From contig WARS01001853.1 of the NCBI GenBank assembly GCA_008933995.1, forward strand, positions 2,162,001 to 2,226,000: a DNA stretch of 64,000 nt, written 5' to 3'. A program made the position numbers and the translations under genes. Numbering within the stretch: position 1 is the first letter of the stretch; each line of letters starts with the position of its first letter. Under the pieces are notes generated by a model. The model was not told where the DNA came from, did no database searches, and saw only the letters and a program-made list of their open reading frames with translations. Positions 58,499 to 64,000 of this stretch are shown piece after piece. This stretch comes from Datnioides undecimradiatus (lineage: Eukaryota; Chordata; Actinopteri; Lobotiformes; Datnioididae).

Positions 58499-60706
58499 CT
58501 CGGGATCTTCTGTTTCAGAGGCTTTCCTGATGGGCCTAGAGGACGTGGAGGGGGTGGAGCTGGCCGGATGGGGAGCAGACGACCTGAAGGATTTGATGGG
58601 GGGCTGAAAAACATGTGTTGTGTGAGATGCAGTGTCTGAAGCACCAATGTCAGTATTACTTGTAGTTCTCATAGAACTGTATACTTGTTGTTATTTGAAG
58701 ATGGCGTAGAAGAAGGATCTCCTTCCATTGTTTTATCAGCACTTGAGGGGACACGACTAAGTCCTGTATCTTCATCCTCATTGGACGAGTCAGTGTCAGC
58801 TCCGTCTTGGTTCGCCCAACACGCCAACACGGTTACATATGAGTTTTCATCTTTGCTGGTGTGAGGAGGCGGGCTGCAACCTGGAAGCAGAACAAACAGA
58901 GGAATCAGAGTTCGTCCGATTGCAGAGAGCAGGACCAGCTGAGCTGGTTCAGCCCCTTCAGTACCTTCCTGAGTCGGCTCAGCAGCCTCCAAAGGAGGTA
59001 AAGTGACTCCTGTGCTCTGGTCTAATGTTGACATCACCAGCTGTGACAGTGCCCCAACATCTGGACATACAAACACAGAAAACATCACACTGCAGCTCTG
59101 ATCTGTATCTACTGATTGATTGATTGATTGATTGATTGATTGCTGTACCTGTGCGAGCATCTCCAATCCTCTGCGAGGGGGGTGTGGCTGCATTGGTTGT
59201 CCTTTTGTTAACAGCTGGGTTAGCCGCACTGCTAACAATGCCAGTTAAACTAGGTATGTTAGCTAAAGAGCTAACAATGCTGTCTAAGCTAGCAGCACTG
59301 GTGGCAGCAGGTGTGGTGGAGTTTACTGTAGCTGGAGCCTGGTTAGCAACAGTGCTAGCAGATCCTGCTAAGCTAGGTATGTGGGCAGCAATGCTGTTAG
59401 CCATGCTGTCTATTGTTGGGGGGCTTAAAGGGGGTGGGGGAGCAGACACAGTGGGGACAGAGCCACCGATGGAGGCAACAAATCCAGCCAATGACGGGAT
59501 GTTGGTGGCAATGATGTCAACGACACCTGCCAGAGTCGGGTAATGTACACCACGGTCTGACCCACCAAGAGGGAGAGGCGGAGCATCCTCACCTAAGGAG
59601 GAATGACATCATCAGACATCAACTGATTGACTGAGACACCTGTCAATCAAACACATCTGTGCACTTCCTCTGACGTCTGAAAACCTCCAAATACAAATAC
59701 ACAATAAGAGTTCTGAGGGAAGACTTTCACAATCCCTATTATCACTTCTGCTTTCACACTGTTGGGAGACTTTCACAATAAAAGTTCTGCTGAGATGGTT
59801 TAGGTCCTAGTGAAGACATAAATCTGTAAAAACATCTGTTATTTAATCTGTTTCCTAGATCAGTTTCATGTCCAGGCTCAGTTTGATGCACAGTAGTTTT
59901 TGATCAGACAAACAGGAGGAAACAGTTGCAGCTGCATCACATGGCAGCAGCCTGTGATATGATCTGATTATGTCATCACCAGTCAGGAGACAAACTGGTT
60001 TGAGATAATCACCAGTCTGCTGTTGCCACAAACATGAACAAGAGAGTGAACCTGCTGTAACAAAAACCAGTTTGACTGTTCAGACTGATGACGTGCAGCA
60101 ACATGTCAGCAGAGTCTGCAGAGAGAAGTGTCGGCTTTAACTGCCAAACATCTGATGAAGGTGAATCAGTCTTTTAATGGACGATGCAGCTTAGTTTCAC
60201 CGGAAAACATTCAAACCGGTGTGTTTGATGACATTATCAGTGACAGGTGGAAAAACCCTGCTGATGTCACTGTTACGCATACACATTCAGAGGACATTCA
60301 GCTGAAACTGTATTTGGGTAGCAGACAATAATACACAGACACACACGCACACCCACACACACACACACAGGAAGGTGTGACAGCAATAAAAATCCTATTT
60401 ATTAAAGTGCTGCAGCAGTAAACCATACATTTACGTGTGTGTGTACCTGTGCTCAGCTGAGCTCCGTTAGAGAAATCCTGATGCAGACTTTCAGTCGTCG
60501 CTTCTCTGAAGCACAAACCAAAGTTTCAGTTTGTTGTTGTTGCTACTGCTCAGAGGCTGTGCAGTTTGTGCAATCACTCTCAAAAGGTTCGTTCTGTATA
60601 TTTAAAGGTGAACACACCTGTCCAATGAGGAAGGAGAGCTGAGACTGTCTCTCATGTAACGGGATCGAGGCTTTGGGACAGGAGGTGGAGGAGTAGGAGG
60701 AGTCAT
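45480..60706 (-). CDS. arap3: ARAP-family ArfGAP/RhoGAP adaptor (ARAP3-like), internal exons
   Basis: ARAPs are phosphoinositide-regulated GAPs for Arf and Rho GTPases that act at membranes in actin control. Recognised exons, 5' to 3': 60618-60706, 60447-60505, 59149-59592, 58965-59060, 58685-58880, 58499-58603, 58293-58434, 57730-57790, 57499-57619, 56702-56966, 56307-56506, 50761-50846, 50497-50679, 50071-50139, 48809-48908, 48634-48690, 48304-48430, 47997-48096, 47614-47815, 47162-47207, 46850-47055, 46419-46628, 46026-46122 and 45480-45621. From 56966 leftward all 15 join in phase (about 697 codons). Order PH1-PH2-ArfGAP-linker-PH3-PH4-RhoGAP matches the family. RA and PH5 domains and the N-terminal SAM were not found. 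ARAP3 over ARAP1 rests on synteny with ADAMTS2 (human 5q), so the symbol is tentative. Confidence 0.82.
45982..46018. repeat. GT microsatellite
   Basis: An uninterrupted GT run within the RhoGAP intron, ending a few bases before the donor of exon 46026-46122. Confidence 0.9.
46629..46849. repeat. GGCAGACAGACAGA repeats filling a RhoGAP intron
   Basis: The whole 221-bp intron between exons 46850-47055 and 46419-46628 is GACA/GGCA repeat, giving spurious frames ([10 protein letters not shown]-like on minus). Confidence 0.9.
47162..48908 (-). CDS. arap3: ARAP-like: ankyrin-like linker, PH3 and PH4 exons
   Basis: Exon 48809-48908 reads [20 protein letters not shown] then [13 protein letters not shown]. 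48634-48690 reads [19 protein letters not shown]. 48304-48430 reads [20 protein letters not shown] and [15 protein letters not shown]. 47997-48096 reads [20 protein letters not shown] then [13 protein letters not shown] (PH3). 47614-47815 reads [20 protein letters not shown] and [14 protein letters not shown], and 47162-47207 reads [14 protein letters not shown] (PH4). PH3 is short relative to human ARAP1; the usual RRWCVL-type strand is not seen. Phases agree at every junction. Confidence 0.82.
47240..47470. repeat. 29-31-bp minisatellite with CTGATCAG palindromes
   Basis: About seven copies of GTTCTGATCAATATGTCAGC followed by TGATCAGTGTGT, in an ARAP intron. Each unit contains the palindromes CTGATCAG and TGATCA. 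Confidence 0.9.
48431..48490. repeat. CA microsatellite at an ARAP acceptor
   Basis: The acceptor of exon 48304-48430 lies directly in the repeat, so its polypyrimidine tract is a TG run. Confidence 0.85.
49310..49900. other. Non-coding; possible truncated TTAA-type element and ATCATGTTT repeats
   Basis: 49312 reads TTTTAACCCTGTAAAGCCTGACAC, the form of a TTAA-flanked piggyBac-type end (CCCTGT...). The matching GGGTTAA end is not seen nearby. 49795-49870 is an ATCATGTTT tandem repeat. Confidence 0.35.
50020..50180. repeat. GT and CA microsatellites flanking exon 50071-50139
   Basis: A GT run (50022-50043) and a CA run (50145-50180) lie on either side of the small ARAP exon, forming an imperfect inverted pair. 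Confidence 0.85.
50071..50846 (-). CDS. arap3: ARAP-like: remaining ArfGAP exons
   Basis: Exon 50761-50846 reads [20 protein letters not shown] and KVWTEPLIQ. The arginine in QHRALG sits five residues after the last zinc cysteine, as the ArfGAP catalytic arginine does. Exon 50497-50679 reads [37 protein letters not shown] and LMDQ. Exon 50071-50139 reads [20 protein letters not shown] and begins the ankyrin-like linker. The 5.46-kb intron to its right carries the nested LINE and piggyBac. Confidence 0.9.
51490..51739 (-). mobile_element. Rex1/CR1-like LINE, 3' piece
   Basis: The minus strand reads [20 protein letters not shown] then [17 protein letters not shown] and a stop, the C-terminus of the LINE whose main part is at 53115-55990. 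It is separated from it by the piggyBac element. 50850-51485 shows nothing recognisable besides short AAACAAGGTCCTTTAAA duplicates (51340-51380). Confidence 0.75.
51740..53114 (-). mobile_element. Internally deleted piggyBac-like transposon, 1375 bp
   Basis: Terminal inverted repeats are CCCTCTGGAGTC at 51740 and GACTCCAGAGGG ending at 53114. They are flanked by TTAA at 51736-51739 and 53115-53118, the piggyBac target duplication. The minus strand 52140-52472 encodes a transposase C-terminal fragment, [20 protein letters not shown] then [14 protein letters not shown]. In another frame a cysteine-rich end reads [20 protein letters not shown]. The DDD catalytic core is missing and the frame is shifted, so the copy is non-autonomous. 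It is inserted in the Rex1/CR1-like LINE. Confidence 0.85.
53115..55990 (-). mobile_element. Rex1/CR1-like LINE, main piece (endonuclease and RT)
   Basis: Frames on minus encode the endonuclease ([57 protein letters not shown]), a linker (54376-54909, [14 protein letters not shown]-like basic region) and the RT. RT blocks are [73 protein letters not shown] and [14 protein letters not shown]. The C-terminus reads [20 protein letters not shown]. Several frameshifts and in-frame stops are present. It lies in the ARAP intron between exons 56307-56506 and 50761-50846. Confidence 0.8.
56307..56966 (-). CDS. arap3: ARAP-like: PH2 and first ArfGAP exon
   Basis: Exon 56702-56966 encodes a PH domain: [40 protein letters not shown] and [15 protein letters not shown]. 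Exon 56307-56506 finishes it ([15 protein letters not shown]) and starts the ArfGAP zinc finger: [20 protein letters not shown] then VICQACAG. The four cysteines fit C-x2-C-x16-C-x2-C. An AA|C codon bridges the two exons. Confidence 0.9.
57499..58434 (-). CDS. arap3: ARAP-like: PH1 exons
   Basis: Exon 58293-58434 reads [20 protein letters not shown] and [10 protein letters not shown]. 57730-57790 reads [20 protein letters not shown]. 57499-57619 reads [20 protein letters not shown] and [17 protein letters not shown]. The last splices in phase to PH2 at 56966, but the usual C-terminal helix of PH1 would then be missing. A possible exon near 57215-57320 ([15 protein letters not shown]) is too uncertain to include. 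The joint to the preceding exon (58499-58603) is out of phase by one base with the splice sites I chose. Confidence 0.7.
57825..58300. repeat. CCATCCATTCATCCAC and GGTGATGGT repeats
   Basis: 57830-58150 is a CATC/CCAT tetranucleotide mixture, and 58160-58290 is GGTGGTGATG. Together they fill the intron between the first two PH1 exons and create spurious frames of up to 172 residues. Confidence 0.9.
58444..58496. repeat. GT microsatellite between two ARAP exons
   Basis: A GT run of about 26 units makes up nearly the whole 64-bp gap between exons 58499-58603 and 58293-58434. Confidence 0.9.
58499..60706 (-). CDS. arap3: ARAP-like: N-terminal low-complexity and proline-rich exons
   Basis: Exon 60618-60706 reads [20 protein letters not shown] and SLSSPSSLD. 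60447-60505 reads [19 protein letters not shown]. 59149-59592 (148 codons) is Ala/Ser/Pro-rich with three related blocks around IPSLAG, IPSLAG and IPSLTG. 58965-59060 reads [20 protein letters not shown]. 58685-58880 reads [17 protein letters not shown] and an acidic SSNEDEDTG. 58499-58603 reads [20 protein letters not shown], an SH3-ligand-like proline segment. Splice phases agree through these six exons. No SAM domain was recognised to the right. Confidence 0.65.
59593..60440. other. ARAP intron, nothing else seen
   Basis: No exon or element recognised apart from a CA-rich stretch at 60330-60370. Confidence 0.5.
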
Positions 60707-61154
60707 CTGGAGGACAGGAGAGACATTTATGGGATCATTGATGTATCAGGAAGCATCATCATCTCCTAGCAACAGACATCCTGAGCATGGCTAAGCGAAG
60801 ACCTAATGCTTTTATTGATTCAGATGGACAGGCAGCAGGAGAAGAGGCAAGAAGCTTTGAGCTCCAGCTTCAGTCTGATGATTGGAACTGGCTGAGTTCA
60901 ATATTCACTCAGGGCTCAGCTATTTGTATTTGCGGTGTGGACCTGCTGAGGTAGAAATCACCTCCCATCTGACCCTCTCTCCAAATGGTCTCTGACAAAC
61001 ACAGCCGAATTAAACTCCAAATCTTCTCTGCTTTCTGATTTGCTGATTCAAAACCAAAAACCAAATCTGCTGAGTCACCACCTTGTTTCTCTAAGCTGGC
61101 AGGTTGCTCTCTGTAAATCAGTAAAGGATAGCTTATCCAAACTCAGAGGCCCAG

Positions 61155-62205
61155 CTGAGAACAGCAGCTAATGCTAACCCTACACATCTGCTGACTGCAG
61201 CTAATGATAACGCTACAAATCTGCCAAGAGCAGCTAATGCTAATGCTACACAGCTGGCAACAGCTGCTAATGATAATAGAGCTGAAACGATTAATTGATT
61301 AATCAACTCAAATCAATATTCGATTATAATTTTCCTGAATCAAAGCTTTGTTTCCTTTATTTCACTGCCGCTAAACTTTGGTTCCGCTGTTGTGTTTCAC
61401 ACGGATGCTTGTGATGCACAGGACAGAAAGGCAGAAAGTGTCTAAAGTGTAGGAACAAATGAAAAACACAGTCCAGCTCCACTGTGGGAGCTCGTTACCA
61501 CAAGAGCACGACTCAGCGGAAACACCCGTTCTGCATTACTCCTGAGAGCAGAGCCCACACAAGGCTAAAGTTAATGCTAATGCTAACATGTTAGCGTAAT
61601 GAACGCTCAGAGCGTATGTAGCTGTCGCTAGTTATGTCGTTAACTTCAGCTCAAGAAGAAACTAAATGTTGCTGCTTTACTTTAATTCATGTTCTGCTGT
61701 AACTGTTGGTGACGGAGCTGACGAACAACAGCGGGTGTGTTTTACTTTAGTTACAGTGAGCAGTGTTTTCAGTGTGACATTTGTTAGTCACATCACAGAA
61801 TAACAGTAATCTGATACTTTTATCCTGTTGTTGTTTGTATATAGTTATTTTTTATATATCCTTTGACTTTTATACTTTCTGTGGTTGTTGTTGTTTCAGC
61901 TGTTCGGGAATAAAGGACAAGTTGTTTGTCATGTTCAGGTATGTCTTTTTCACATTTTTACTATTTCTTCGTCTGTTCAAATATTTGTTGAATCGAATCG
62001 AAGAAAATAATCGATAGATTAATCGATTACAAATTGATAGCTGCAGCTCTAAATGATAATGCTACACATCTGCTGACAGCAGCTAATGCTAACTGTATAC
62101 AGCTGGCAACAGCTGCTAATGCTAATGCTACACAACTGCTGACAGCAGATAAGGCTATACAGCTGGCAACAGGAGCTAATACTAAAGGTACACAGCTGAA
62201 CAGCT
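61155..62205. repeat. About 33-bp minisatellite GCAGCTAATGCTAATGCTACACA, split by a hAT-like element
   Basis: Units CAGCTAATGCTAATGCTACA followed by CATCTGCTGACAG lie at 61155-61276 and 62052-62205. They flank the inserted element. Confidence 0.8.
61277..62051. mobile_element. hAT-like non-autonomous element, 775 bp
   Basis: The ends are TAGAGCTGAAACGATTAATT at 61277 and ATAGCTGCAGCTCTA ending at 62051 (TAGAGCTG/CAGCTCTA inverted). They are flanked by the 8-bp duplication AATGATAA at 61269-61276 and 62052-62059. Subterminal GATTAATCGATTA-type motifs occur at both ends. No transposase frame is present. The 8-bp target duplication and ends fit the hAT superfamily. Confidence 0.78.
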
Positions 62206-62524
62206 GAATATTTTAATTTCAATGACATCATCATCATCATCTTGCCTGAATCCAGGAAGTAATTAGCAATAAGACCTCGGTACAACAACTGCTCACACAG
62301 CAAAATATTTGATGATGTGTTGTTTTATAATTATCGACTCATTCATGAGTTCATCACTTCAATCAGAGATTCTCATTTAAACCAAAGAAGAATCAGATAT
62401 TCTCATTTAAACCACAGAAGAAGAATCATATTTCACATCAAACAGAAGAATGTTGCAGGAAGTCAAACGTGACCATGTTGTTGTCTATCTGCTTACCTTT
62501 GAAACAAACACCCGAAAGATGTGC

Positions 62525-62835
62525 TGGTTTCCTGTCAATCTGTTCTCCTGTCTGTTTACCTGTCGATCTGTTCTCCTGTCTGCGTACCTGTCGATCTGTT
62601 CTCCTGTCTGTTTACCTGTCGATCTCTTCTCCTGTCTGAATAATCTGTCGATCTCTTCTCCCGTCTGTGTACTTGTCGATCTGTTCTCCTGTCTGCGTAC
62701 CTGTCGATCTGTTCTCCTGTCTGAATAATCTGTCGATCTGTTCTCCTGTCTGTGTACCTGTCGATCTGTTCTCCTGTCTGTCTACCTGTCGATCTGTTCT
62801 CCTGTCTGTCCACCTGTCGATCTGTTCTCCCGTTG
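62525..62835. repeat. 31-bp minisatellite CTGTCGATCTGTTCTCCTGTCTG
   Basis: About ten copies of ACCTGTCGATCTGTTCTCCT followed by GTCTGNNT, varying only at a few positions. Open on both strands by chance (LSICSPVC on plus; DRQENRSTG on minus). Confidence 0.9.
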
Positions 62836-62839
62836 TCAG

Positions 62840-63533
62840 TCTGCTTTAGATCCACCTGCACTCATAAAAACTGAGCTGTCACACCTTTTCTCTCCAGGTG
62901 TGTGTGTAAGGTTGTTTGAATCTTTGTGAGGACCTGCTGGACTGTTTAGGTGTATGTATTAAACAGTTCAGGTATGTGGTGTTCACCCGGTGTTCACCTG
63001 GTGTTCATCTGCTGTTCACCTGGGTGACTCAGCTGTCAGACGTTGATCAACTGAAAATGTTTTTACAGTGAATTCAGTAAAACGTCACCAGTTCAACCTG
63101 CTGCAGGAATGTAGGCGTGTCTGTGTGTGTGATTGTGTGTGTGTCCACATTTTGATTCAACATAACAATAATAATAATAATACTATAAGGAATTTCCAGG
63201 AAATTTGCGAATCAAAAACTTTGTTTTTGTTTTACAGGAGGTGTGTTCAGACTGTAAACAGCCTGTTTGTAATGTGTGGCAGTGTAAATAAAGGTTGAAG
63301 CAGCCTGTGACAGAGCAGCGCCTCCTGCTGGTGTCTGTTGTTGGAGCTGTTTGAATCAAGTGACAGTCTGTGATTAACCACTGATCAATCAATCAAGCTG
63401 CTGCTGCTAAAGTCTGTTTACCTGTCTTGCTCTCTGTCTCACACACACCAGATATACACACACACAGACACACACACACTAGTCAACAGTGAAAAGGAGT
63501 GGAAAACTCACAAAAAGACCTTTCTCCATCTGC

Positions 63534-63574
<41 letters not shown>

Positions 63575-64000
63575 TGTGTGTTGGACTGGGCTCACTTCCT
63601 GTCATGAAGAGGGGGGAGGCAGGGTGAACGACAGAGAGACAGATTGAAAACAGACGCCCCCCCCCCCAAGTCTCTGCCTCCCTGTCTCCCTCTCTCCTTC
63701 TCTTCCTCCCGTCCCTCCCCCTCTCTCCCACTGTGAGTCAGTCTGTTGGTTTCCATTCGTTGTCTGTCTGGAATGAACTCAGACTGAGGAGAAGAGAAGA
63801 AGACGAGAGAAAACCACTGAGGAGGAGGCAAAGGAGAAGAGGAGGCGAGGAAAAGAAGCAGAGGAGGAGGTGAAGCAGGAGAGGGGGAGGTGAGGAGAGG
63901 AGGAGGAGAAGAAGTGAAGAAGTAGAGGAGGTGAAGAGGAGAAGAGGAGCGGCAGCGTCAGCAGGTTTGAACAAACTCGGAATCGCTGTCTTATTTTTGA
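62840..64000. other. Right-end region: no supported gene, purine-rich tracts
   Basis: Contains a GTGTTCACCTG short repeat (62975-63025), CA runs (63440-63480), an AG microsatellite (63538-63572), a C9 run (63658-63666) and a strongly purine-rich GAGGAGAAG stretch (63780-63960). No exon of a SAM domain was recognised on minus. The pyrimidine strand of the last tract gives spurious LLLLSSPPP frames. Confidence 0.5.

Noticed and set aside
62525-62835. Regular 31-bp repeats resembling a CRISPR array
   Set aside because: No spacers: units are tandem and contiguous, the genome is a vertebrate, and no cas genes are present. The same applies to the 21-bp array at 30085-30440.
63738-63974. Minus-strand leucine/serine/proline-rich frame at the right edge
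   Set aside because: Pyrimidine-rich strand of a GAGGAG tract; no splice context or domain. Checked as a possible SAM-containing ARAP exon and discarded.

Overview
This is nuclear DNA of a teleost fish. Multi-exon vertebrate genes are broken by GT-AG introns. The introns are full of CA/GT, GACA and CCAT microsatellites, and there is a typical fish load of LINEs (L2/Maui-type, L1, Tx1-type, a Rex1/CR1-like element, an RTE-like 3' end), piggyBac, Tc1/mariner and hAT-type DNA elements, and a solo LTR. I saw no bacterial-style operons, CRISPR array, rRNA or tRNA. All gene calls come from reading exon translations and splice junctions by eye.

Layout. (1) 0.2-11.2 kb, minus strand: fourteen exons of a procollagen N-proteinase, ADAMTS2-like. 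They run from the signal peptide at 11157 to the spacer after the first TSP1 repeat at 236. All fourteen join in phase, and the 3' part of the gene lies beyond the left edge. (2) 13.3-29.1 kb, plus strand: a five-exon, 218-residue, single-Ig-domain membrane receptor with a CD2-family-like V domain and a YxxM tyrosine motif. Its second intron is about 14.4 kb and holds a three-level nest of LINEs: a plus-strand Tx1-type LINE, interrupted by a minus-strand L1, itself interrupted by a nearly full-length L2 with an esterase-type ORF1. (3) 29-45 kb, transposon and relic territory: two disrupted GIMAP-like GTPase genes in opposite orientation, a 16-copy 21-bp minisatellite, a 701-bp solo LTR, truncated L2 tails, a LINE split by another repeat, a Tc1/mariner remnant fused to the end of a C2H2/KDZ-transposase-like reading frame, and a CpG-rich stretch. 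(4) 45.5-60.7 kb, minus strand: an ARAP-family gene (dual ArfGAP/RhoGAP). Fifteen exons from PH2 to the end of the RhoGAP domain join perfectly in phase. The PH1 and N-terminal exons are present but show one unresolved phase step. One intron carries a Rex1/CR1-like LINE that is itself split by an internally deleted piggyBac element. (5) 60.7-64 kb: non-coding, with a 775-bp hAT-like element in a minisatellite, a 31-bp minisatellite and a purine-rich right edge.

The two conserved anchors are ADAMTS2-like and ARAP-like. In human both ADAMTS2 and ARAP3 lie on 5q, so the most economical naming is adamts2 and arap3. That is inference from synteny plus the sequence. The Ig receptor and the GIMAP relics between them look like a fast-evolving immune insertion. 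The strongest novelty candidates are the single-domain CD2-like receptor, the C2H2/KDZ-like frame with its Tc1 junction, and the unusual 5' junction of the L2 insertion, which carries a 35-bp copy of nearby L1 sequence.
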